Assembly (NCBI GenBank): GCA_021824155.1
Contig: JAKALN010000004.1
Span: forward strand, 1 to 38,925
Direction: 5' to 3'
DNA: 38,925 nucleotides
Source of the DNA: a bacterium
Lineage (GTDB): Bacteria > Patescibacteriota > Microgenomatia > Levybacterales > UBA12049
Each line of letters starts with the position of its first letter. Position 1 is the stretch's first letter. The position numbers were made by a program, and so were the translations under genes. The notes beneath the pieces are model-generated. The model did no database searches. It had not been told where the DNA came from and saw only the letters and a list, made by a program, of their open reading frames with translations. Below are positions 25,041 to 32,125 of the stretch, in pieces.

Positions 25041-25043
25041 AAA

Positions 25044-26117
25044 TTATCCTACAAGTCTAAGAAGATCATCGGGACGCAAAGCGTAACTCTTAGCCATCTC
25101 AAGACTTATGTTCCCCGACAAAACAAGAGACGCAAGAGAAGATTCAAGGGTTATCATTCCGCTGTCCTGGGAAGTTTGTATAATAGAATCAATAAGATGT
25201 GTTTTTCCCTCCCTTATTGTACTCGCGATTGCGGAAGTGCCCATTAAAACTTCTACCGCAGGCATTCTTCCCCCGTTAATTTCGGGCAGAAGCCTTTGGG
25301 AAACAACCCCTTTAAGCGTGGAGGCAAGCTGGACCCTTATTTGGCTTTGCTGGCTGGGAGGAAATGAATCTATAATCCTGTCTATTGTCTGGGCCGCGGA
25401 ATTTGTATGAAGGGTGGAAAAAACCAAATGGCCGGTTTCGGCAATGGTAATTGCGGCGCTTATGGTTTCGGGGTCCCTCATTTCTCCGACCAGTACTACA
25501 TCGGGGTCCTCCCGCAGGGCCGACCTTAAAGCCATCGACCATGAATGGCTGTCTATGTCCATTTCCCTTTGGGAAATAATACTTTTTCCCGCCGGATATA
25601 CGTATTCAATAGGGTCTTCTATTGTCAATATATGCGTGGCCCGTTTTAAATTTATTTCATTTATTATCGAGGCAATTGTTGTTGATTTCCCGTGGCCGGT
25701 TGGGCCGGTAACCAATACAAAACCCTGTTTCATGTCCGCAAAATTATGAAGGACTTTGGGAAGATTAAGCTCTTCAAGAGTGCGGATGTTGGGCAGTAAA
25801 AACCTGAAAGCAGCGCTTAAAAAACCTCTCTGGTAATAAATGTTTGCCCTAAACCTTCCTAAATTTCCGTAATCTCCGCCTCCAAACCCGAATGAAAAAT
25901 CCAATTCCTTATTGTTTATTACGTATTCTTTTTGCTGCGGGGTAAGAAGGGAAAATACAAGATTTTCAACCATTTCATGGGACAGGGCGGAATAACTTGT
26001 AAGATATCTAAGAGACCCGTCAATCCTAATAACGGGAGGGATTCCCGCCAAAAGATGTAAATCCGAAGCGTTGTTTTTTACAGTTAAATTTAACAGTTCA
26101 TGTATATCCATATCCAA
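25044..26117 (-). CDS. pilT: Type IV pilus retraction ATPase PilT
   Basis: 357 aa hexameric ATPase that depolymerises pili. An N-terminal PAS-like domain (ASDLHLLAGIPPVIRIDG) precedes Walker A GPTGHGKST (His where Ser is usual), an Asp box (HILTIEDPIEYV), the Walker B-like VVLVGEMRD, the His box (HLVFSTLHTNSA) and the PilT-specific retraction motif region AIASTIREGKTHLI. It is preceded by a heptamer-rich leader and a promoter at 26172-26200. Confidence 0.96.
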   Translation of the reverse strand: MDMDIHELLNLTVKNNASDLHLLAGIPPVIRIDGSLRYLTSYSALSHEMVENLVFSLLTPQQKEYVINNKELDFSFGFGGGDYGNLGRFRANIYYQRGFLSAAFRFLLPNIRTLEELNLPKVLHNFADMKQGFVLVTGPTGHGKSTTIASIINEINLKRATHILTIEDPIEYVYPAGKSIISQREMDIDSHSWSMALRSALREDPDVVLVGEMRDPETISAAITIAETGHLVFSTLHTNSAAQTIDRIIDSFPPSQQSQIRVQLASTLKGVVSQRLLPEINGGRMPAVEVLMGTSAIASTIREGKTHLIDSIIQTSQDSGMITLESSLASLVLSGNISLEMAKSYALRPDDLLRLVG

Positions 26118-26120
26118 AAA

Positions 26121-26148
26121 ATTTCTAATTTCTAATTTCTAATTTCTA
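26121..26148 (-). repeat. Perfect 4x heptamer (ATTTCTA) in the pilT leader
   Basis: Four identical ATTTCTA units on the plus strand (ATTAGAA-type repeats in the pilT mRNA leader), about 4-31 nt before the pilT ATG. There is no Shine-Dalgarno in this interval. Confidence 0.9.
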
Positions 26149-26171
26149 ATTTTATTTTAATACCTATATCC

Positions 26172-26200
26172 ATATTAGAACATTAGTGCAATTAGAGCAA
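26172..26200 (-). promoter_or_regulatory. Candidate promoter of pilT
   Basis: Minus-strand TTGCTC (26195-26200), a 17-nt spacer and TAATAT (26172-26177), in the 98-bp pilB-pilT spacer. Unlike most genes here it would leave a leader of about 45 nt, which contains the heptamer repeats. Confidence 0.35.
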
Positions 26201-26215
26201 TTAGATTAATTTTCA

Positions 26216-27943
26216 TTATTCCTGTGCAACCCTAAGCACTTCTTCTACCGTTGTTATTCCCTGTAAAACTTTTAAATATCCGTCCTGTTTCATCGTAATC
26301 ATTCCTTCGGAAGTAGCCTCTTTTTCGATTGTACTGCTGTCGGGATTTGATAATACCAGCTTTGTAATTTTATCCGTAATAGGAAGACACTCGAATATTC
26401 CTATTCTTCCCAAATATCCCGACAGACCGCACTGGTCACACCCTTTTCCTTTATATAGTTTGAGTTCGCCGTTTGCGGGCGGAAAAAGAGTCCCCAAGAC
26501 ATTTTTCATTTCGGTAACAATCTGGGGAAGGGGAGTATATGAAACTTTGCAGTTATTGCATATGGTCCTTACAATCCTTTGCCCTAAAATTGCAGTCATT
26601 GTTGAAGCAAGTAAAAATCTTTCCGCGCCCAAATCTACAAGACGGGGCAGAGCCCCTGCGGCATTGGAAGTATGAAGCGTGGAAAAAACCAAATGGCCGG
26701 TTAATGCGGCCTGGATCGCGAGCTCGGTTGTTTCGTTATCGCGGATTTCTCCAACCAGTATAATATTGGGATCCTGCCTTAAAAAGGCCCTAAGTCCGGT
26801 TGCAAAAGTAAGCCCGACCGCCGGGTTTATCTGCACCTGGTTTATTCCCGACATTTGGTACTCGACGGGGTCTTCCAGAGTCATAATATTTACCCTTGTA
26901 GTATTAAGCTTTTCCAAGACCGAATATAAGGTTGTAGTTTTACCCGAACCGGTAGGCCCGACTACTATAATAATACCGTGGGGTCTTAACATTGCCGTTT
27001 CCAGGTTTTTTAAGGAAGTGCCGGAAAGCCCCAGCTCCTGCAGGGTCGGAACCCCGCCGGATTTCCGAAGCAGCCTCATAACAATTTTCTCCCCGTAAAC
27101 TGTGGGTAAGTCCGAAATACGAAGGTCAACCTCTTTATCCTCTACCCTAAAGTTAAAACGTCCGTCCTGGGGAGTCCTGTGTTCGTCTATTTTCATATCG
27201 GAAAGTATTTTAATCCTTGAAATTAAGGCTTCCTGCACGCTTTTAGGAAGGCTTAACCTGTCGTATAAAATTCCGTCAATCCTGTACCTTACCCTTACCC
27301 TGTCTTCCTGGGGTTCGATATGGACATCGGAAGACCTGCTGTTTACGGCATATTCCAGAATTGTCGAAACTATTTTGGCAACAGGCGCCTCTTTAATAAT
27401 CTGGGCTATATCTTTGCTGTCAACCGTTTTTGTTTTGTTGAATTCTTCCGTTTCTTTTACGGCCTGTCCTACTTCTCCGATTATTTCCTGCCTGTATTGT
27501 TCGGATATTGCCCTGCTCACTTCGCTCGGGGCGGCCGCAAAAGTTTTAATTGTAAGACCTGTTTTTTGCTGTATAAAAGAAAGGGCGTCAAGGTCAACGG
27601 GGTTACTCATTGCAACCGAAAGTAACTTCATTTTATCGTCGTACATAAAAGGAATTAAAGAAAACCTTTCGGCAACCGCCCTTGATATATACTCCAAAGC
27701 CTGCGGGGAAAAAGAGGTATCCTCAAGGGAAATATACGGAATATTCAAGAGCTTTGCCTTTGCCTCGGCAAGTTTGGCTTCGGGAATAATGTTAAGGGAC
27801 GTAATAAGAGAATCCTCCGAAATATTCTGGGTGGCACTTTTTACTTTTATGTCGTTGAATTGTTCCTGGGTAAGTAACTTCTCCGCGAGTAAAATATCGC
27901 TTAAAGTCTGATTCTTTATAGGAGTTTGAAAATCGCTGGGCAT
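26216..27943 (-). CDS. pilB: Type IV pilus extension ATPase PilB
   Basis: 575 aa GspE/PilB-family ATPase that powers pilus assembly. An MshEN-like N-domain (about 1-150) is followed by the ATPase core: Walker A GPTGSGKTT, IMTLEDPVEYQMSG (Asp box), IILVGEIRDNET (Walker B), HLVFSTLHTSNA (His box), and a tetracysteine zinc site (CNNC...CDQC). First gene of the pilus run; ATG 27943 is 4 nt from a TATAAT box. Confidence 0.96.
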   Translation of the reverse strand: MPSDFQTPIKNQTLSDILLAEKLLTQEQFNDIKVKSATQNISEDSLITSLNIIPEAKLAEAKAKLLNIPYISLEDTSFSPQALEYISRAVAERFSLIPFMYDDKMKLLSVAMSNPVDLDALSFIQQKTGLTIKTFAAAPSEVSRAISEQYRQEIIGEVGQAVKETEEFNKTKTVDSKDIAQIIKEAPVAKIVSTILEYAVNSRSSDVHIEPQEDRVRVRYRIDGILYDRLSLPKSVQEALISRIKILSDMKIDEHRTPQDGRFNFRVEDKEVDLRISDLPTVYGEKIVMRLLRKSGGVPTLQELGLSGTSLKNLETAMLRPHGIIIVVGPTGSGKTTTLYSVLEKLNTTRVNIMTLEDPVEYQMSGINQVQINPAVGLTFATGLRAFLRQDPNIILVGEIRDNETTELAIQAALTGHLVFSTLHTSNAAGALPRLVDLGAERFLLASTMTAILGQRIVRTICNNCKVSYTPLPQIVTEMKNVLGTLFPPANGELKLYKGKGCDQCGLSGYLGRIGIFECLPITDKITKLVLSNPDSSTIEKEATSEGMITMKQDGYLKVLQGITTVEEVLRVAQE

Positions 27944-27980
27944 TACTATTATAGTAGGCTAAAATATGATATAAAGTCAA
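27944..27980 (-). promoter_or_regulatory. pilB promoter with a palindromic -10
   Basis: The minus-strand TATAAT (27948-27953) sits in a 13-bp palindrome, TACTATAATAGTA (27944-27956), directly before the pilB ATG. TTGACT at 27975-27980 is 21 nt from the -10, longer than ideal. A palindrome over the -10 is a plausible repressor site for the whole pilus operon; this is inference. Confidence 0.45.
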
Positions 27981-27987
27981 TACAAAA

Positions 27988-28022
27988 CTAAATTCTAAAT
28001 ACTAATATCTAAATCCTAAATA
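27988..28022 (+). repeat. Degenerate 5x heptamer between pilB and the HolB-like gene
   Basis: Five contiguous units: CTAAATT, CTAAATA, CTAATAT, CTAAATC, CTAAATA. They are near-identical in style to the units before rplT at 1810-1837. AAATCCTAA here (28011-28019) pairs with TTAGGATTT at 28071-28079. Confidence 0.85.
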
Positions 28023-28070
28023 ATGTTCAAAATTAAAAATTCAAAACGTTTAGGGTTTAGAATTTAAAAA

Positions 28071-28094
28071 TTAGGATTTGCGACTGAAAGGAGA
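28071..28094 (+). promoter_or_regulatory. Shared 24-nt leader element with Shine-Dalgarno, copy 2
   Basis: Differs from copy 1 (1861-1884) at one base. It ends in GAAAGGAGA just before ATG 28096. A 9-bp inverted repeat, AAATCCTAA/TTAGGATTT, links it to the heptamers upstream. Confidence 0.55.
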
Positions 28095-28095
28095 T

Positions 28096-28728
28096 ATGGA
28101 CAGTTTTTTAATAACAGGGCCAATCCGGCAAACAAAAGACTACGCATTTGATTTTTTAAAAAAAGAAAAAATAGACAAAATAGATATAACCGTTGTCGAA
28201 TCGGAAAAAGCAGTGGGAATTGCCCAGGTCAAAGAATTCCGGAAAAAAATTTATTTAAAGCCTTATAAAAGCGATAAAAAAGCGGTAATACTTAAGGCTG
28301 ATACGGGGCTGACAACCGAAGCCCAAAATGCGCTTCTCAAAGTTTTGGAAGAACCGCCAGGCAATACGGTTATTGCAATTCTTATTGAATCTTTGGAAAA
28401 TGTCCTTCCTACAATTATTTCAAGATGCAAAATAATATCTTTGGAAAAAGAAAAGGGAGAAAAAGATCTAAAGGAATTTGAAAATATTTTAACGTCTTTA
28501 AAAAACAGGGGAGTGGGGGAAAGGTTAAAACTGGCCCAGGATTATTCCAAAGACAGGGAAACTGCATTGGAATTTTTAAAAAATCTAATATTTGCATCGG
28601 AAAACTTACTAAAAAATGACAGCGGGCTTTCCCCGACGGTAAAATTACTCCAGGAAACTTATAAGGAAATTAAAAATACAAATACAAACCTGCGTCTTGT
28701 AATGGAACACCTGTTCCTTTCGATTTAG
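28096..28728 (+). CDS. holB: DNA polymerase III delta-prime-like clamp-loader subunit
   Basis: 210 aa. The AAA+ core landmarks are TTEAQNALLKVLEEPPGNTVIA and the sensor/arginine-finger segment LENVLPTIISRCKII. The N-terminus lacks a Walker A (GPIRQTKD instead of GxxGxGK(T/S)) and the protein is shorter than usual (about 300), so it is a non-ATP-binding delta-prime type. ATG at 28096 follows the Shine-Dalgarno in the shared leader element; an upstream TTG at 28078 is less likely. The gene overlaps the convergent 28725 gene by 4 nt at its stop. Confidence 0.83.
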   Translation: MDSFLITGPIRQTKDYAFDFLKKEKIDKIDITVVESEKAVGIAQVKEFRKKIYLKPYKSDKKAVILKADTGLTTEAQNALLKVLEEPPGNTVIAILIESLENVLPTIISRCKIISLEKEKGEKDLKEFENILTSLKNRGVGERLKLAQDYSKDRETALEFLKNLIFASENLLKNDSGLSPTVKLLQETYKEIKNTNTNLRLVMEHLFLSI

Positions 28729-29198
28729 TGGGGAAGGCGGGGCAATTGGTCTGTTATAGCAAAGTTTGCTTTCGGGTCCTGGGCAAGCCTTGAAACAAGC
28801 CTTAGTTCTTCCAACCCTACCTTTATGGCAGGTTTTATAAGCTCGTCTTCTGCGGGTTCTTTTTTCTCGTCGGTATAGTGGATTGCCGCATAAGGGGCTG
28901 CTTCCTGGTCCATTGCAACAAAACCCCCTTTCTTAACAAGGGAAGTGCCGTTTACAAAATAACTTACCCTTTCGGAAATATCCCTGTCCAAATACCAGAC
29001 ACTAAACCTTACAAGATTTTGCCCGGGAGAAAAACCTTCTACAACCATGCGCTTGTCCCGGGAAAAGCTGTCCGTAATAAATCCCGTATCTCCAACGGGT
29101 AAATGCGAAAGCCTTTGGCGTACTGCTGTTGAAATTTTTCCCGCCAATTCGGCATATTCATGATTTTTTGTGTCTTTGGAGCGCGCTTTTTCCGTCAT
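28725..29198 (-). CDS. Unknown protein, 157 aa
   Basis: Not recognised. It is soluble, with a charged N-terminus (TEKARSKDTKNHEYAELAG), a beta-rich middle (RMVVEGFSPGQNLVRFSVWYLD) and a helical acidic end. No signal peptide or membrane segment. It has its own strong promoter 9 nt upstream (29208-29236). The tail overlaps the HolB-like gene. Confidence 0.75.
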   Translation of the reverse strand: MTEKARSKDTKNHEYAELAGKISTAVRQRLSHLPVGDTGFITDSFSRDKRMVVEGFSPGQNLVRFSVWYLDRDISERVSYFVNGTSLVKKGGFVAMDQEAAPYAAIHYTDEKKEPAEDELIKPAIKVGLEELRLVSRLAQDPKANFAITDQLPRLPH

Positions 29199-29207
29199 AG
29201 TCCGAGA

Positions 29208-29236
29208 ATTATATACTGACAGGAGAGAATTTTCAA
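29208..29236 (-). promoter_or_regulatory. Promoter of the 29198 gene
   Basis: Minus-strand TTGAAA (29231-29236), a 17-nt spacer and TATAAT (29208-29213), with 9 nt to the ATG. It is one of the best consensus matches in the window. Confidence 0.7.
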
Positions 29237-29246
29237 ATACCGGAAG

Positions 29247-29903
29247 TTACTGCTTCTGTATGCTCTGGACCATCTGGTCCATTTGGGAAAGAATCTGCTG
29301 GTCGGGGTTAGTAGGCGCCATGTAAAGTATAGAGCCAAACGTTGTTACAAAAGAATACGAATTGGAGGCGTTTTTCTGGCAAATCGCATACTGGTCTTCG
29401 CCGTTTGGATAGGGGATTTTACTTTTGCTTCTTCTGTAAAAGTTAACGTCACCGCTATAAGACAGCGGAACAAAAGACGTATATTCCTGCGACATCGGTT
29501 CGGGACTTGGGCCCGGATAAGAACATCCTCCGTTTCCCATATTTGTCTGGTTTATCTGCAGTTGGTACTGTCCGTTTGTAATAGTTAATAAATCCTGATA
29601 ATTGTTTGTCGTTTTTTCCTGCTGCCAGCCCAAAGGAATGCTGATTGTATATTTTGGAAAACTTCCGAAGCCTCCGGCTGTTACGGTCTGAGATGCCGCA
29701 CCGGAAGGTACAGGTGTTGCGGGATTTAAACTTTGGACGGGAGAGTTTTGGACAGGAGCTGTACTTGCCTGGGTTTGGCCGGTTGTTGTCTGTCCCTGGG
29801 GTTTATTCAGTCTTATGCCAATATAAATTCCGCCTCCGACTAAAATGGCGAAGATTATTACTCCTAAGACTGCTTTTCCAAATACGGAAAAGAACCTTTC
29901 CAT
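29247..29903 (-). CDS. Membrane-anchored extracytoplasmic protein, 218 aa
   Basis: Function not recognised. It has an N-terminal membrane helix (AVLGVIIFAILVGGGIYIGI), a Gln/Thr/Pro/Ser-rich linker (about 33-75) and an extracytoplasmic domain with FPKYTISIPLGWQQE, two or three Cys and a C-terminal helix MDQMVQSIQKQ. The IPxGWxxE turn resembles PsbP-like lipoprotein domains, but I cannot confirm this. A leaderless-type promoter lies 6 nt upstream (29910-29938). Confidence 0.75.
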   Translation of the reverse strand: MERFFSVFGKAVLGVIIFAILVGGGIYIGIRLNKPQGQTTTGQTQASTAPVQNSPVQSLNPATPVPSGAASQTVTAGGFGSFPKYTISIPLGWQQEKTTNNYQDLLTITNGQYQLQINQTNMGNGGCSYPGPSPEPMSQEYTSFVPLSYSGDVNFYRRSKSKIPYPNGEDQYAICQKNASNSYSFVTTFGSILYMAPTNPDQQILSQMDQMVQSIQKQ

Positions 29904-29909
29904 AAGCGG

Positions 29910-29938
29910 ATTAAAGCAGAATGCGCGTCAAAAATCAA
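29910..29938 (-). promoter_or_regulatory. Promoter of the 29903 gene, leaderless type
   Basis: Minus-strand TTGATT (29933-29938), 17 nt, then TGC-TTTAAT (29910-29915), and 6 nt to the ATG. Confidence 0.65.
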
Positions 29939-29975
29939 TATAGTAATTTAGCAGAAGAAAAAATATTTTTTTTGT

Positions 29976-29981
29976 TATAAT
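29976..29981 (+). promoter_or_regulatory. Extended -10 (TGT-TATAAT) of the 29988 gene
   Basis: A perfect TATAAT preceded by TGT, 6 nt before the ATG; no -35 is evident and no Shine-Dalgarno is present. Confidence 0.6.
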
Positions 29982-29987
29982 ATCCCG

Positions 29988-30182
29988 ATGGTAGAAAAAA
30001 CAGCGGGGCAAAGGACAGCGGCCGAACATATAGAAAGGGCAAGAAAAATAGGCGAAAAAACTGCCGGAACGGCAGCTTCTCCCGATGAAAGGCCAATGTC
30101 TTTGTGGGAAGAAGCAAGAATGAAAGCCATTAACTCCGGGCGCCCGGCCCACACAAACGTCTTCGGATTTAAAATTTTTTAG
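29988..30182 (+). CDS. Small unknown protein, 64 aa
   Basis: Not recognised. Charged, Ala-rich and probably helical (AAEHIERARKIGEKTAG, LWEEARMKAINS), without a membrane segment; ends NVFGFKIF. A leaderless-type promoter directly upstream supports expression. Confidence 0.6.
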   Translation: MVEKTAGQRTAAEHIERARKIGEKTAGTAASPDERPMSLWEEARMKAINSGRPAHTNVFGFKIF

Positions 30183-30191
30183 CCCCTTAAT

Positions 30192-30246
30192 TTGACAGAC
30201 AATATTTTTGGTGGAATACTCTAAATAGATACAAAAAGGAGGTGAT
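30192..30246 (+). promoter_or_regulatory. Strong promoter and full-length Shine-Dalgarno
   Basis: TTGACA (30192-30197), a 17-nt spacer and AATACT (30215-30220), then a leader with AAGGAGGTGAT (30236-30246), the exact complement of the usual 16S rRNA 3' tail, 4 nt before TTG 30251. This differs sharply from the leaderless pattern of the neighbours and suggests strong expression of the tiny gene downstream. Confidence 0.7.
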
Positions 30247-30250
30247 AACA

Positions 30251-30418
30251 TTGAACAAAAAAATGCAGGAGTGTTTTACTCCTCATGCTTTGATGCACAG
30301 CCTTTTCGGACTGGGGCTCGGAATGCTTTTGGTAAGCCTGGTACCAAGTCTTTCAGTCTGGTGGTACGGAGTAGCGGTACTGGTTGTCGCAGTGGTTCTT
30401 GATTTTTTCAGGAAATAA
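30251..30418 (+). CDS. Small two-span membrane protein, 55 aa
   Basis: Reads MNKKMQECFTPHALMHSL at the start, then two hydrophobic helices (LFGLGLGMLLVSLVPSL and WWYGVAVLVVAVVLDFF). The start TTG at 30251 is set by the perfect Shine-Dalgarno 8 nt upstream; the internal ATG at 30263 is too far. Function unknown. The best ribosome-binding site and a perfect -35 in the window belong to this gene, so it may be an abundant small membrane protein. Confidence 0.78.
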   Translation: MNKKMQECFTPHALMHSLFGLGLGMLLVSLVPSLSVWWYGVAVLVVAVVLDFFRK

Positions 30419-30424
30419 TTTAAT

Positions 30425-30994
30425 TTATTTTTTGTAACGTAAGAATTTTTGCCTGGCATGTCCATGCCGGATGTTGAATTTATCTTTCCAGCGCAAAGTC
30501 CAGGCTTCAAGCAAATCATCGGCAATATCAATTTCCGTACGGGGATTATGCTCGTCTTCAACATAGACGCTCCCTCTTGCAATTAAATCATTTGCCGCCA
30601 ATTCCAAATTTCTGACTCTTAATTTATCTTTCCCGCCGGTATAAAAATGGGCAACTTCCTCTCTTCCAAGGGCAAGCCTTGTCAAAGATGTTTCCAGATT
30701 AATTCTTTTAAGGTCGTCTTTTAGCACCTGTTTTTTTGTGGACGTAAATTCGGGGGAATGGGTTATCCACTCCAAATCATAAAGCCTTGTCCTGACTACT
30801 CTTTCCGCTATAAAAGAATGGAGTAAGATGGAGTCGGAATTGTTAAGGCCCAAAATATATACCAGTTGGCAGTCTTGCATAATATTGCGTGCCTCGGAAA
30901 GGCTTTCCAGCATTTCCCTTGTCGGATTCTGGGCATGCCTTCTTATTACGTCTTCCAGTGTGTATATGGGCGCCGGTCCTATTGTCTCTCTCAT
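30425..30994 (-). CDS. Unknown protein, 189 aa
   Basis: Not recognised; soluble, helix-rich and charged. Segments such as TREMLESLSEARNIMQDCQLVYILGL, split by loops, and a basic C-terminus (RHGHARQKFLRYKK) are visible. A minus-strand TGC-TATATT lies 9 nt before the ATG, back to back with the promoter of the 31090 gene. Confidence 0.75.
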   Translation of the reverse strand: MRETIGPAPIYTLEDVIRRHAQNPTREMLESLSEARNIMQDCQLVYILGLNNSDSILLHSFIAERVVRTRLYDLEWITHSPEFTSTKKQVLKDDLKRINLETSLTRLALGREEVAHFYTGGKDKLRVRNLELAANDLIARGSVYVEDEHNPRTEIDIADDLLEAWTLRWKDKFNIRHGHARQKFLRYKK

Positions 30995-31054
30995 TATGAA
31001 GTGTTAAATATAGCATAAATTTAAAAAAATGGGAACTCATAGTTTATCCTATAG

Positions 31055-31083
31055 TTGAATTTAGCCTCGGTTTAAAGTATAAT
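31055..31083 (+). promoter_or_regulatory. Promoter of the 31090 gene, leaderless type
   Basis: TTGAAT (31055-31060), a 17-nt spacer and TATAAT (31078-31083), with 6 nt to the ATG. Confidence 0.72.
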
Positions 31084-31089
31084 TTAGAT

Positions 31090-31368
31090 ATGAAAAGAGG
31101 AAGAGAATCAGAACCATTCCAAAAACAGGAATATCTGCATTTTAAACATAAAGTGGTAAAAGACCGGATAAGGCAGGCGTTGTATAGACCGGAAGGACTG
31201 ACTTCCGAAGAGGAGAGGGAGTTATTCACACACGCAAATTTTGTGGAAATTTTGGTTTATTTTGGAGCTCCTTTACCTTTTGCGCTTAAAGCTCTTGGGG
31301 AATTTATACAATATTCCGATTCTATAATAAATAAAGCTCAAGATTTATCCAGGCCCGAAGGGTTTTGA
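31090..31368 (+). CDS. Unknown protein, 92 aa
   Basis: Not recognised. Basic N-terminus (MKRGRESEPFQKQEYLHFKHK), then helical segments with a moderately hydrophobic stretch FVEILVYFGAPLPFALKAL. It converges with the 31338 gene and overlaps it by 31 nt at the 3' ends. Confidence 0.65.
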   Translation: MKRGRESEPFQKQEYLHFKHKVVKDRIRQALYRPEGLTSEEERELFTHANFVEILVYFGAPLPFALKALGEFIQYSDSIINKAQDLSRPEGF

Positions 31369-31589
31369 TGGCGGTTGTTCCGTTGATTAACACCCTCTAC
31401 CAGCATATCGTGGACGTCCCCGAGCCTAAGCCTTCCCGCCCTTACCAATTCTTCCAATGCTCTTTGTTTATCTATCTCGGATTGTTCTTCTAGCCTTGCT
31501 TTTTGCGCCTTATTTCCGGGAGTTGGATATCCAATCAAGGCAGGATGTTCTTCGGGTTTAATAAATGTAGGCCGTTCTTTACCGCCCAT
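31338..31589 (-). CDS. Unknown small protein, 83 aa
   Basis: From ATG 31589 (GGKERPTFIKPEEHPALIG). A TATAAT box 10 nt upstream on the minus strand overlaps the longer alternative start (TTG 31610), so 31589 is preferred. It is charged and helical (LEEQSEIDKQRALEELVRAG). Function unknown. Confidence 0.6.
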   Translation of the reverse strand: MGGKERPTFIKPEEHPALIGYPTPGNKAQKARLEEQSEIDKQRALEELVRAGRLRLGDVHDMLVEGVNQRNNRHQNPSGLDKS

Positions 31590-31640
31590 AGTTGGGAATA
31601 TTATACCCAATTCAAAAGAATAAATCGAGGAAAATTTGGT

Positions 31641-32087
31641 TTAAAGCCACCTTCGGACTTTAGATTTATAATCTTTATAGCTTTGTCCGAATTTTTTTTC
31701 CAGAATTTTTTCCTCGGGGGGTATCAAATATTTATCAAAAACTAAAAATTCAATTATTACTACTATAAAAGGGGAGAAATCCCGAAAATATACGGCAACA
31801 CCTAAGGCAATTAAGTTAAGGCTTATATAAAAAGCATTCCTTGTATATTTAAATGGCCCTTCTGTTATTAAAATTTTTGGGTTGGAACCATAGGGGATAG
31901 GAGTTTTATGATGCATAGTAACAAATTGCCAGAATGAAAGCAGAAAACTAAAAATAATCAAAACCCAACCTAAATTCCTAAACTCCAAAGGGATTATTTT
32001 TGCAACGGGAAAGAAAAAATGGAGAAACACTTCCAAAATAACGCTTATTGTAAAAACAGTGGGCGGATGAATAATCTTTTCCTTCAC
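31641..32087 (-). CDS. ICMT/PEMT-like membrane methyltransferase family protein
   Basis: 148 aa with about four membrane helices. The C-terminal signature ITEGPFKYTRNAFYISLNLIALG, followed by PPEEKILEKKFGQSYKDYKSKV and RRWL, is the isoprenylcysteine carboxyl methyltransferase/phospholipid methyltransferase superfamily pattern (GPYxxxRNPxY ... EExxLxxxFGxxYxxY...RW). The usual Pro after RN is Ala (RNAFY). The substrate is unknown. GTG start at 32087 with TGT-TATAAT (32094-32099) 6 nt upstream. Visibly A+T-richer than most neighbours. Confidence 0.8.
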   Translation of the reverse strand: MKEKIIHPPTVFTISVILEVFLHFFFPVAKIIPLEFRNLGWVLIIFSFLLSFWQFVTMHHKTPIPYGSNPKILITEGPFKYTRNAFYISLNLIALGVAVYFRDFSPFIVVIIEFLVFDKYLIPPEEKILEKKFGQSYKDYKSKVRRWL

Positions 32088-32093
32088 AAGAAA

Positions 32094-32102
32094 ATTATAA
32101 CA
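32094..32102 (-). promoter_or_regulatory. Extended -10 of the 32087 gene, leaderless GTG
   Basis: Minus-strand TGT-TATAAT, 6 nt before a GTG start; no ribosome-binding site in between. Confidence 0.6.
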
Positions 32103-32125
32103 TTGTTGTTTATTTGGGAGCGGCC

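Noticed and set aside
27102-27911. Long plus-strand ORF of 269 codons
   Set aside because: It is antisense to pilB, which has all the motor ATPase motifs; the plus-strand product resembles nothing and has no start signals.
31621-31650. Fourth copy of the promoter cassette
   Set aside because: Only AAATTTGGTTT is shared, no -10 follows at 17 nt, and it lies at the 3' end of the methyltransferase-like gene.
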